From Periconia sp. R9002 (lineage: Eukaryota > Ascomycota > Dothideomycetes > Pleosporales > Periconiaceae), in assembly GCA_023627715.1 (NCBI GenBank), contig JAMAHW010000038.1, positions 124,001 to 188,000 of the forward strand: a stretch of DNA of 64,000 bases, in the 5' to 3' direction. Made by a program: the position numbers and the translations under genes. Below the pieces are notes generated by a model. That model searched no databases and was not told the origin of the DNA. It saw only the letters and a list, made by a program, of their open reading frames with translations. This document shows, one piece after another, positions 34,100 to 43,689 of this stretch. Every line of letters starts with the position of its first letter. Position 1 is the stretch's first letter.

Positions 34100-35485
34100 T
34101 CATTCAAAACCAGACGCGCCATCAACCACACCATATGCGCCTCCGCCTTTGCCAAACATAATTCTCAAGTCATTCACAATGTTTTCAGGGTTTTCCCAGC
34201 ACGCGAAATGCCCGCCTCGCTCATTTTCACTTGTATAAACCACAGGTCCCATTGTACTTCCCCACGCCTTAGGAAGACGAATGATTTCTTTTGGGTAGTA
34301 GGTCAAACCCTTTGTAAAGATCAGTTAGCACCGCAAGCTGGGAAATATGTGTATCAAGCGAGACTTACCAACTTTACGTTAGGGATATACCCACCAGCAG
34401 TCGCGGGGAACTCTCCTCTCAACGACTCGTAGTATATCCGAACACTGGCTGCTGGTCCAGCAGTGCTGAACCAGTAAATGCTTACCCAAGTGCAAACTTC
34501 CTCGGGCGTCCAGTCGTATTCATCCGTCCAATCGTGAAGCTTTTCGTACATCCACGCGAGAAGTCCTACAGGGCTATCTGCCAATGAATATCCGATCGTT
34601 TGCGGCTTAGTCGTTTGAAGATTGTAGTAGCCCATTCCCCTTTTTTGCAACTTTTGGGTTCTCTCCAACCCGTCTTTCTCCGCTGGAGTATACAGCTTGA
34701 GTACATGTCGAATCAAAAAGGTTGCAAACGCGAAAGGCGAAGTTGGTGATGGGGGGAGGGAAGCGACCAGATTCAAATGAGATGCTTTGAGATGCTTCCC
34801 ATACAGCTTTCCCATCAAACGAGTGATACTTGATCCCTGAGTATGGCTTTAGCTTAGAATCCTCACTTTGACTTTCACCAAACATACCCAGTCTCCACCC
34901 TGTGAAGTGTATTCGTTGTAGCCAAGTGCTAACATCAACTTGTGGCAAGTCTCGGCATACTGTTTCAGTCCAAATCCTGCTTTCTTGACCACAGAAGAAA
35001 ATCCAAAGTTGGGCAATGATGGAGCGACAACATGGAACGCTGGACCGCCTTCTTTCTCTATCTTATCTAAGAAAGGGAACAGTTTAGTGACTTCGAGGAA
35101 GCTCCCGGGCCCTAGATTCGCCTTAGTTTCGGTGGTTTCTGCCATGGAGAAGTGATTAATACATACAGCCATGCACAAATAGAAGTGGGATTGCGCTCTT
35201 CACAGCGCTTTTCCTATGAAGAAAGTGAATGTCGACTGCATCGAAGCCATCGATCGGGAGAGTGCTGATGAAGTTGGGAAGCGTATTCAACGATGTCTGA
35301 ACATCCTCCCACCGGTATTGTGTTTTCCAATACTCCGCGATACTACGGACTTCACTCAAAGGAACTCCATAGTCCCACCCAACCCCGTCAAGCTCATCTG
35401 GGAGATCAGCAAGCTCAAGTTTCTTTCGAAGACGTTCAACCTTGCTATGAGGAACGGCGATGTGATACTCTCGAATGGTCTCCAT
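34100..35485 (-). CDS. Epoxide-hydrolase-like alpha/beta hydrolase 2 with EHN domain (406 aa, 4 exons)
   Basis: Exons are 35485-35167, 35111-34888, 34836-34369 and 34309-34100; all introns are GT-AG and phases agree. The first intron splits the oxyanion motif HG-W-PGS, which is restored only by this join. The EHN domain covers about residues 3-105 ([23 protein letters not shown]). The nucleophile is D180 in SQGGDW, with the canonical motif intact. The lid has [20 protein letters not shown] and [11 protein letters not shown], and the catalytic His is H371 (RGGHFACWE). It is complete and closest to gene 1 of the three paralogues. The gene is flanked by repeat copy C downstream and copy D upstream in opposite orientations. 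Copy D ends about 50 bp before the start codon and may lie in the 5' UTR. The substrate is unknown. Confidence 0.92.
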
Positions 35486-35535
35486 TTTAACACATCGCGC
35501 GCAATAATATTGCGTACTTTGTGTATCAAACTCTA

Positions 35536-35642
35536 GTTACAAAGTCGTTCGTTCGTTGTCGAGACACTACGTGTAGTAATGTTTTTAGATGTTTGTAGGC
35601 TATTGTAGAAGCCTTAGGTGAGTTAAGCTGACTTTGTGAATG
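35536..35642 (-). repeat. Dispersed short repeat, copy D (diverged core)
   Basis: Read on the minus strand it has CACAAAGTCAGCTTAACTCA at one end and GACTTTGTAAC at the other, with a decayed centre (CACTACGTGTAGT). The inverted TACAAAGTC ends are well preserved. It lies immediately upstream of epoxide-hydrolase gene 2. Confidence 0.75.
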
Positions 35643-36365
35643 GGATATGGGTAGGTATAGTGGGGTGTACTTTGGAAAAGAACTAGTGCTGTTTGAAGGT
35701 CAGAAAGGATCTCTTCTTATTCAAGCTATCTGGATTTTCTTGTTGGGACGACAACGCAAGAATTGCGGCGCAGTACATCATTGATACCAGTTGACACGTA
35801 TGGTTGTTCCACTGCTTAGAAAGTCGAGTTGCGACATGTACATATCCAGACGCCTTTTATCAGTGTTCAAATTAATGCTTCATCTAATTCAACTGTAATT
35901 CTTCCACAGTCGAAATACGCACGGGGGTAGATGATTTGTCACGTGATTGCGTTCGTACACAAGCATGCTGGTGTGGTTGATACGTGTGTCCAGGTGCATG
36001 TGTCTAACTGCTATGAATGGTTTATACTTACCAGGCAACATCTGCCACGTGTTTTTTACCCTCTAAACCTTGGAATCCTCCTCGTACCAAATCAGTCACA
36101 TCCATCACCTGACATCCAAAGGAACTCAGGAACCGCCCTGAAACATGCAAAAATGTCAAGCTGCACTCCCAAACGCGCCGTTCTGTGAGATGCGTAGAGG
36201 TGGGCCTTATTTGAACCCCATTCGATTATTTCGATTCACACAATGCAAGAAGAATATTTTTCTCTCAGTCACTCAGTTACCTAGGTGAACGTATATAGGA
36301 ATTAAATCCTCACGCGATTTTTCGTGTTTATCTCGGGTAATGCTCGTGTAAATCTCATGTTTTAC

Positions 36366-36413
36366 ACGCGTTTTAGATGTATTTTCACGCGTTTCCACCT
36401 ATAATTCACGCGT
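36366..36413. promoter_or_regulatory. Three ACGCGT (MCB-type) boxes at 21-bp spacing
   Basis: ACGCGT occurs at 36366-36371, 36387-36392 and 36408-36413, exactly 21 bp apart, with a near match ACGCGA at 36312. In yeasts ACGCGT is the MluI cell-cycle box bound by MBF at G1/S genes (established). The array ends 165 bp upstream of the ATG at 36578. Confidence 0.6.
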
Positions 36414-36577
36414 AATATTTATGTTTTTAGGTGCGCTACGCAATTGCGAAGAAGAAAACACTTTTAATAGGTGCGCTAGGCGATACCTCGGCATCTCCTT
36501 TGTTCGGGCAGCTCCTCGGACCCAACAATCCCCTCTACCCCGGTCCGATTCACCACCCACGTCCGATTCGACGCCCA

Positions 36578-37891
36578 ATGGCGTCCTCTAGCGACATTCG
36601 AAACGACGTTTTCAGTTTCGAGCACGTTCTACTTGCTGAAGTATCGAACAAAACCCGACATCCCCGAGCGTCTATCCCTGAGCTCCAAGCTATCTTGCGT
36701 CCGACAGACGCAGCTACTCACCAACCAGACAAGAATGTTTGTCATTGGTGGGAAGCTCAGCTGCTTCATTACGGGCTTAAGCCTTCGAAAACCAAAGCTG
36801 TGGCTAAGACTCGTTTGCTAGACGCACTGAATTCCAATGCGCTTGCTGTGCCTGCCGAGGTTGCAAAGTTGGAAGGGCAACTTAAGAAGAGCTGGAATAA
36901 AAGCGAGAGAGAGCGAAGGAATGGGCAAGATCTAGCGTCTTCCGCTAGTGGGGCTAAGAGGAAGAGGAACCAAGATGATGGAACAGACAAGCCTACGCCT
37001 GTGAAGAAGTCCAAGGCCAGTACGGCGAAGACGCCGTCGAAAGCTAAAACTGCACCAAAGGAGACCAAGGCTAAAGCACCAACAACTACATCCGACGCGG
37101 CCAAATCCAAAAAGTCAAAGCAAAATTCGAGTGAACTGGTAGATGTCTCGTCTGCGCCCAATTCTCCTCGTAAAAAGCAGACAGCTAGAAGCAATAGAGG
37201 AGGACGCATCGTCCCCCCATCCACTTCCAATCGTCTCCCCACAACACAAACAGCTAGAAAACTAACGGCGAGAAGGAGCAAGCCATTTCTACATCCAGGC
37301 CGCGGTGGTCACGTTGGGACTATTAGCTCGCGAACACCAGACAGCTGGGATGGCGAGGAGACTGACGAGGGTGGAATTAATGGCGACGGTGACATCGAGA
37401 TGGTAGACGCAGGCAGTAGCCCAAGGTCTTCATCGCTCGGTCTCATTAATGGCACATATGAACTCACTTGTTCTGACCTCGAAGAATGGGACTACACGAG
37501 TGATGACTTCACCTTGATTCTTTCCCTGGAAGGAGACTCTATATGGGGTGCATACGACTTTGGCATGTTCTCAGGCATTATTCATCTTCCCCAGCGCCCT
37601 TATACAGCCAGCAACGAGCAGTTCCCATTCCATTGGCGCGGGCGTGAAAATAGCGAGGGAGAGATGTCCTTTGGACCTAGCAACACCGGATGGATTGTAT
37701 TTCATGGCGGCGGACAAATCTCAGGAATGATAAATTGTTATGGCAATGCAGTCTTTCAAGGAGTACGCGTCAGTGGCAACGAGACGAGGAGCGAGAGGTC
37801 ATCCTGGAGTATGCGTGAGGAGTGGAATGGGTACAATCAGAGGGAGTACGACCGCGAGAATCGGGCACGTTGGGGACGCTCTGGATGGTGA
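36578..37891 (+). CDS. Uncharacterised nuclear-type protein with SAP-like N-terminus and conserved C-terminal domain (437 aa)
   Basis: An intronless frame. The ATG at 36578 starts MASSSDIRNDVFSFEHVLL; the longer open frame upstream begins with a non-ATG codon and looks non-coding. Residues about 55-95 (CHWWEAQLLHYGLKPSKTK plus AKTRLLDALNSN) resemble a SAP-like helix-turn-helix that could bind DNA. A Lys/Ser/Thr-rich central region (KRKRNQDD, KPTPVKKSKAS) carries candidate nuclear localisation signals and is probably disordered. The C-terminal 120 residues (INGTYELTCSDLEEWDY to VFQGVRVSG) form a compact beta-rich block seen in uncharacterised ascomycete proteins. The function is unknown. The upstream ACGCGT boxes would fit a cell-cycle-linked chromatin protein, but that is inference. 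Confidence 0.75.
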   Translation: MASSSDIRNDVFSFEHVLLAEVSNKTRHPRASIPELQAILRPTDAATHQPDKNVCHWWEAQLLHYGLKPSKTKAVAKTRLLDALNSNALAVPAEVAKLEGQLKKSWNKSERERRNGQDLASSASGAKRKRNQDDGTDKPTPVKKSKASTAKTPSKAKTAPKETKAKAPTTTSDAAKSKKSKQNSSELVDVSSAPNSPRKKQTARSNRGGRIVPPSTSNRLPTTQTARKLTARRSKPFLHPGRGGHVGTISSRTPDSWDGEETDEGGINGDGDIEMVDAGSSPRSSSLGLINGTYELTCSDLEEWDYTSDDFTLILSLEGDSIWGAYDFGMFSGIIHLPQRPYTASNEQFPFHWRGRENSEGEMSFGPSNTGWIVFHGGGQISGMINCYGNAVFQGVRVSGNETRSERSSWSMREEWNGYNQREYDRENRARWGRSGW

Positions 37892-38514
37892 CGGGCGCAA
37901 CGGCATATCTTACGGCACTCGAATATAATCTAATTCGGCGTTAAGCAAGGATTGGGGTGTTGTTGGTTAGGAATGCCTTTTGATTCCAAAGCCTGGTACA
38001 TGAGATCAAATTTTGACGATGACGTCTTGAATGTCGCCGTTGGCAGTGCATTTGTTGCGCAAATGCACAGTGCGATAGTCACATAGTAATAGGTAATGTG
38101 CAAGCTGCTGATCTTGCTGAATTGTGTTAGCTTATCATGCTCTGTAATAAAGCAACATTACCAAAGCATTCAACAAGGCTTACATCCTTGGAGAAGTGAG
38201 AAAATAGCTCCCTGGAAATATCAAGGCGGACACGCTTGAACCTGTGCACGTCCCAGAAAGACATACTGTGGATAATTTTATTCTTGCTAAGGCAGACACC
38301 TAAGAGATTCGCTAGATTGGTGCTCTTACTCGCCCAGAATAACTAATGTAGCATACGTTGCACTTCTCTCTTACCAGGGCTGACCGGATTTGGTGGGGGC
38401 GATTATTTTCTCAAGCTGCAAAATGGCCTATACAAAAGGCATGGATGCTTATTTTGGAAAGCACCAACAAAACCCATACAATACAGTTCCCTTCGGAATA
38501 CATTGACCACCGAA
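37892..38514. other. Intergenic spacer, no feature seen
   Basis: About 620 bp between two plus-strand genes. No repeat, RNA gene or coding-quality frame was recognised. Confidence 0.45.
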
Positions 38515-39132
38515 ATGTGGCTCCTCAAAATCATCGAATATTGTCTGGGCCGACTACTCTACAGACGTCGGGGCTACGACGACCAATGTCTCATCAACTC
38601 AAACGCATTTCTCAAACATCCAAAACCCACCATATCCATTACGTCGCCTGATTGCGGTGCTTCCGGTTCAAAATTAACCAAAGAGTACACCATGTTCGGA
38701 GCAGGACACATTCCGACTCTTTCGTGGCAACCGACATCTTCGGCACACATTAAAGAATACATTCTTGTGGTCGAAGACCCGGATGGTCCTTTAGGTCATC
38801 CAAATGTGCACGGGATATACTGTATGATTCCGCCTAGTGTTACTTCAGTCTCAGCAAAAGAACTGGAATTGGTGACGGAGGATAACGGGATCAAGATTAT
38901 AAAGAGTGGGTGGCGTGTGGGGAAGAACACCAGAGATACAGTGTATGTGCCGCCGCGACCGCCTCGAGGTCATGGGCCGCATAGGTACTTCTTTGAGGTT
39001 GTTGCACTTGGCGAAAATCTCGATTTGGAAGATCTGGGAGCTGTGCCTACGATGGAGGAACTCAAAAAGGCAATTGATGGGAAAGTTGTCGCATGGGGTT
39101 TGTGGGTGGGAATGTATGAAAGCGTGATGTAA
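38515..39132 (+). CDS. PEBP / YbhB-YbcL-family protein (205 aa)
   Basis: A single-exon gene starting at the ATG at 38515 (MWLLKIIEYCLGRLLYRRRG). The frame extends slightly upstream but without ATG. Phosphatidylethanolamine-binding-protein landmarks are ITSPDCGASG, YILVVEDPDGPLG, NVHGIYCMIPPS and GPHRYFFEVVALGENLDL, which together outline the ligand pocket with its Asp-Pro-Asp and Gly-Pro-His-Arg motifs. The length fits the small fungal PEBP subfamily. Fungal PEBPs are cytosolic and have been linked to lipid binding, protease inhibition and kinase signalling; which applies here is unknown. The gene is convergent with the SDR gene, with under 100 bp between their stops. Confidence 0.9.
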   Translation: MWLLKIIEYCLGRLLYRRRGYDDQCLINSNAFLKHPKPTISITSPDCGASGSKLTKEYTMFGAGHIPTLSWQPTSSAHIKEYILVVEDPDGPLGHPNVHGIYCMIPPSVTSVSAKELELVTEDNGIKIIKSGWRVGKNTRDTVYVPPRPPRGHGPHRYFFEVVALGENLDLEDLGAVPTMEELKKAIDGKVVAWGLWVGMYESVM

Positions 39133-39230
39133 ACGCAGGGTACAAAATGTGTGCCAGTGGGTTCAAATTTACAAGTACAGATTCAAAGTACATAGTATCA
39201 ACTAATTTGGATTGGTCGTTTTCGCTCCCT

Positions 39231-40211
39231 CTATTCGCCTCTGAAATTCCGAAGCACTCCTGGTTGAATATCCTCAATCGCTTTGAATACTTCATCTGAA
39301 AGACGCGCCTGGTTCTCCTGTCCCGCAGCATCCGTCACCATTGCTTTAGGCTCTTCTATCATGCAATCGCTCAGGTATTTGCCATGACTTTCAACACCAG
39401 TCGCGCCCGCATGTACCAAAGTTCTACTCCCTACCTCAGAGGAGCGTGCAAGGATCGATTCCATAAGCCAGGAACCCCAACTGCTCTGCAACTCTCTTCT
39501 TAGCTCCGACCGACAGAGGCCGGGGTTAACAATATTGATGGTCACTGGAAGCTGGCTATCAGGATAGCGTTCAGCCACACTTCGCACAATAAACAATTGC
39601 ACGAGCTTGCAAATAGCATATTGCTGTGACCAATACTTCTCGCATCTCTCTTTATCCGACAAGGTAGCTAATATAGCACCATTTGGAACGGATCGCAGCG
39701 GGAACGTAGCATATTCGTACGAGACCGATCCTGTAATGGTGAAAGTAGGCCGGATGTTGTACCGCGTTGCCGTTTCGCTCATTTTAGGCATCATGTTAGC
39801 CATGAGCAACGCTGTAGCAATGACATTCACGGCTATGCCTTCTTCATGGCCATTGACCTCATTGTAATCGGCACGAAGCACCCCTGCGTTGGCGATGAAG
39901 ATGTCCACGCGCTCCAGCTCCGTCTCGGCTCGCTTTGCAAAGGATTCAATGCTCTTGTAGTCGCTCATGTCCAATCTCCAGACATGTGTGTTTTTATGTC
40001 CCGTCGTGCGAAGAATATCGTCTTTGGCCACCTGACCTTTGCCGATGTTTCGAACGGCGAGAATCAGTTTCTCAGCACCGAGACGTGCAAAGTGTCGTGC
40101 TGCTTCTTTGCCCAGGCCGCTGTTGCTGCCTGTGATAATAACGGTTTTTCCCTTGAAATCTTCGTTTGGATAGGGTGGAGTTTTGAACAACTGGCTGTAC
40201 AAAAAGCCCAT
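39231..40211 (-). CDS. Short-chain dehydrogenase/reductase, retinol-dehydrogenase-like (326 aa)
   Basis: A complete intronless gene. The NAD(P) binding loop is TGSNSGLGKEA, followed by NAGVL. The active-site Tyr and Lys are in QQYAICK, preceded by the Ser of TITGSVSYEY. VNPGLCRSEL after the active site is the usual PG motif. The arrangement matches classical fungal SDRs of the retinol dehydrogenase/WW-domain oxidoreductase-like group. The N-terminal GFLYSQLF could be a weak membrane contact but is not a full anchor. These enzymes reduce or oxidise carbonyl/alcohol pairs with NADPH or NADH; the substrate cannot be predicted. It is convergent with the PEBP gene. Confidence 0.9.
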   Translation of the reverse strand: MGFLYSQLFKTPPYPNEDFKGKTVIITGSNSGLGKEAARHFARLGAEKLILAVRNIGKGQVAKDDILRTTGHKNTHVWRLDMSDYKSIESFAKRAETELERVDIFIANAGVLRADYNEVNGHEEGIAVNVIATALLMANMMPKMSETATRYNIRPTFTITGSVSYEYATFPLRSVPNGAILATLSDKERCEKYWSQQYAICKLVQLFIVRSVAERYPDSQLPVTINIVNPGLCRSELRRELQSSWGSWLMESILARSSEVGSRTLVHAGATGVESHGKYLSDCMIEEPKAMVTDAAGQENQARLSDEVFKAIEDIQPGVLRNFRGE

Positions 40212-40935
40212 GTTGGCTGCTGTTCCGGCTTTGGTTGATAGTCTGTAAAATGAATGGAGCTAGAACTTTAACAATCTTTAATACATTGTGCAGAGTTATG
40301 ATTATATATCGAAACGAGTTGAATTGATCTGAACTTTCAATTTAGACAGGGCGTGAATGAGTGGACAGAATTCTTTATAAGCATCTTAATAAGCTATGTA
40401 TACTGCACAGCCCTCAAGGAAAAAATTTGAGAGACTGCAAGGCTGAGCAAACGCATTGTTGTTGCCTGATACTTGTGGACACGTCTATATTCCGTGGGGG
40501 CCAAACCGACGAGTTGTAATCCGCGGATGTGACCACGGTGCCACGCTCCAACATCAAATAGGACCCCACCGGGCTCACCCTGACCTCCACATCCTGCATC
40601 ATTTCCGAATTAGTCGCTGCTTGACTTAACCCCTGGAATATGTTACGCCACGTAGACGAGACGGAAGGAGATCGCTCATTCAAGTGACTTCACGTTCAAC
40701 ATTACCACGGTGGAGCTACCAATGACCCTTCGATTGAACTAAACATAGCTTAGACGGTGTGCTCCAGTGGAACTAGAGCCATTTATTGAAGGTAGTATCG
40801 CTGGACAGTTCGGTCTACAAAGTCAGATCGCATATTGCTATTGGAGCTACGATTCCTGCCTAACTGTTCTGACGGATATTTGAAAAACAAAGATGAACAC
40901 GATCAAGAGAATAGATTCAGAACACGAACAAAATA
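40212..40935. other. Spacer before the transposon block, no gene seen
   Basis: About 720 bp of normal base composition. An 89-codon minus frame (40414-40683) has no family features. Composition changes sharply to AT-rich within about 80 bp after 40936. Confidence 0.45.
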
Positions 40936-43249
40936 ACGTCTATCCCTATGTCGTGAGACGCACTATGTAATGAGACAAAAGTAAGGTACTTTAACTTTAG
41001 AAGGTGATATTCCTCTTTGCCTAGATAATACTCCTTACAGCACTTTTAGAATAATTTTTCTTCCTTTCTAAGATGTAGTATAGCTTTCCTTATATAAGTG
41101 TAGCATATTAATTACTCTATAAAATCCTAAGGGCTTATAAAGGCTTACATCGTAGTAAAACGATATCTTTCTATATACTATCTATAATATAGCTTAACTA
41201 GATTGCAAATATAGTAGCGGATATATCTAGTACCCTTAAGCTTACTCTAATAATATTAAGCTATATTTATTACTATAGCTAACGTAGCTTAGGGTTTTAT
41301 ATATTCTCGCTACCCTAATTAGTACTTTTAATTTAGATTAAATCCGCTTCTAGCTAGACTATTTAATCTTAGTAGATAATTACGTAGTAATTTTCCTTTA
41401 TTATCTTTACTTAAAAGGCTTAGCTACTACTTATAGCTAAGAATAAAGCTAGATAATTATCTTACTATAATTAACTAATTAATACGTAATATAGAGGCTC
41501 TTACTTATTATAGTACTATAAGTAGGTGTTTAAGTATTCTAATACATCTTTACTACTAGGACTCTATCTACTTCTACTCTTAGCTTATTTATAGCTACAT
41601 TCTTTCCCCTCTTTATAGCTTAAGCTAACAAACCTACTTTTATAGCTACTAAATTTAGTACCTCTTTACGCTTTCGTTTACGTTTACCTTTTATCTTTTT
41701 AGTAGTATCTTTTTTATTACGTTTTACTTAAGCTTTATTAAGGTCCTTTTAGCTTAGAATCTTAGTAGTTCCTAATACTATTACGTTAGTTAATCGCTAG
41801 ACTTTTACTTTGTTATTAATATTTATAAAAAACTAGATATAGTTTTCTTAAAGAATTCTTTTAGTAATAGATACTTTAGCTACCTTTCTAAGTTTTTATA
41901 TAAGCCTATCTACTTAGAGCTTACTAGCTTTATTATTATAATTATAGGTACTTTACTCCTAGATAATAAAGTTTTGTAGTAACGTAATACTTTCTACTAA
42001 TACTAGAGTAATAAGAGACTATAATTCTACGTCTTATAGCTAATTTAGCTATACTAATTAATCTACTATTACCGTATTAACTTTAGTAGTAGTTAGCTCT
42101 AGTAGTTTCGTTATAGTTTTTAGCACCTACTCTAGGTTAAATAGATATAACTTATAGGTAGTAAACCCTACCTTTATATTCTTAGGCGTAAAAGCTTTAG
42201 TCCTTACTAGACTATATAAAGTAGTAAAATACTCTTTACCTAATCTATTAACGTTCTCTTATTCTAATTGTTTAACTTAATCCTAGTAGGCCGCTTTTAG
42301 TAGGCTAAATGTAGCGATATTATAAGGCTGTAGCTTATATAAAGTGTATAAAGAGAGGCGATATATCCTAATATTATTTAAGAAATAAAACTTAAGTATC
42401 TTAATTATTTTATATAACCTAAAGCTATTATAAATAAATACTTAAGGCTTAAGCACTCTACGCTAGTTTTAACTAGCTTAGTCCCTAGTCTAAAGATTAA
42501 AAATAAGCTTAAGCTACTAAAGGCTTATATATAAATCTATATATCTAGATTCTTATAGTGTATAGTACTACTTAGGGGTCTTAAAAGTAGTCTAATTACT
42601 CCTATAGGTACTTACTAGCTAAATAACTATAGGGGTTAAATACCTACTATTAGCGCTAATATATTTAATTGCTATAATAACCTTACGCTTTACTTAACTA
42701 CCTTAATATTAGCGTAGGTTACTTTTACGTATAAAGACCTTTATTAAAGCGAGTATAGATAATATTACTCTAGTCTTATCTATATTATATACGTTTTCTA
42801 GAAGAATAGCTAGATCTATTAAAACCTATTTAATCTTTTTAAACTAGTTTATTACCTTAGTATATATATTTTTCTTATAGTAGTTCTAATCTAATACTTA
42901 GACTCTCCTTACTTTAGTTTTAGGATAACGTAGTTAAAAGTGCTTAGACTAGTTTTTACCTAGTAGCTTTAGTAGTTATTTTAACTTAATTTAGTAACTA
43001 GCGACGCAGAACACTAATAGGGCGATAAATTTAATTAGAATAGGTTAACTAAAGTTAGATAATTATAGGAGATAATATATAAGAGCGTTTTCTTTTTAGT
43101 CTATTAGGTACTATTAGTCTTTAGCCTTTACCTTAATAGATTATCCGCTCTTTACCCGTTAGTAGAGTGTTACGTAAGAGACACTACTATAGTCTATAAG
43201 AGCTCTATACGACTTTAGTATGTTAAATAAGACGCCTTATACTAATACC

Positions 43250-43689
43250 TGTTAAAGATAGCTAGTAGAGGGATCGTTATATTGCAAACTAATATCAAAC
43301 TAGTACCTTAGAAGGTTTATTCAAAGGGTATAAGTGAGGTGGATATAGGAAGTAGTAAGTTATAGAGTAAACCAAAGGTAGATTATATCTATAAACTTAG
43401 GTTAATTACAATAATCTAAGAGGAACATTATTCTCAATTATATACTTGCTATCTACTTATAGTGTATCCTTCCCTCACTCTCCGTTGAGTGAGCTTACTC
43501 GCCGTCCTTACTATAAGTCGTGTAAGTTAGTTACGTATATAGCTAATACCAAGCCCGGACTCACTAGTAGCCTTATAAGGAAAGTTACGTAACTTTCCTA
43601 ACTAAGAGTGTAGGGTTAATTGTAGTTCCCCTTAGGTTGCGTCGGCGCGTAATTATCGTTAGCTTATAATTACTTCCTTATTCGTAACA
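43250..43689 (-). repeat. Left LTR (3' LTR of the chromovirus)
   Basis: It starts TGTTAAAGATAGC and ends TTCGTAACA. It aligns end to end with 49568-50007, with differences mainly C/T and G/A. Confidence 0.9.

Larger units (their letters stand above)
35486..36577. other. Intergenic region with repeat copy D and phased ACGCGT boxes
   Basis: About 1.1 kb. It contains repeat copy D (35536-35642), three ACGCGT boxes (36366-36413) and two direct copies of TAGGTGCGCTA at about 36428 and 36468. The shared 22-nt segment at 36442-36463 is described separately. Confidence 0.6.

Noticed and set aside
36769..37281. 170-codon hydrophobic minus-strand frame
   Set aside because: Antisense shadow of the Lys/Ser/Thr-rich region of the SAP-like protein.
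40414..40683. 89-codon minus-strand frame before the transposon block
   Set aside because: Unrecognised, short, and no support from motifs or splice sites; kept as spacer.
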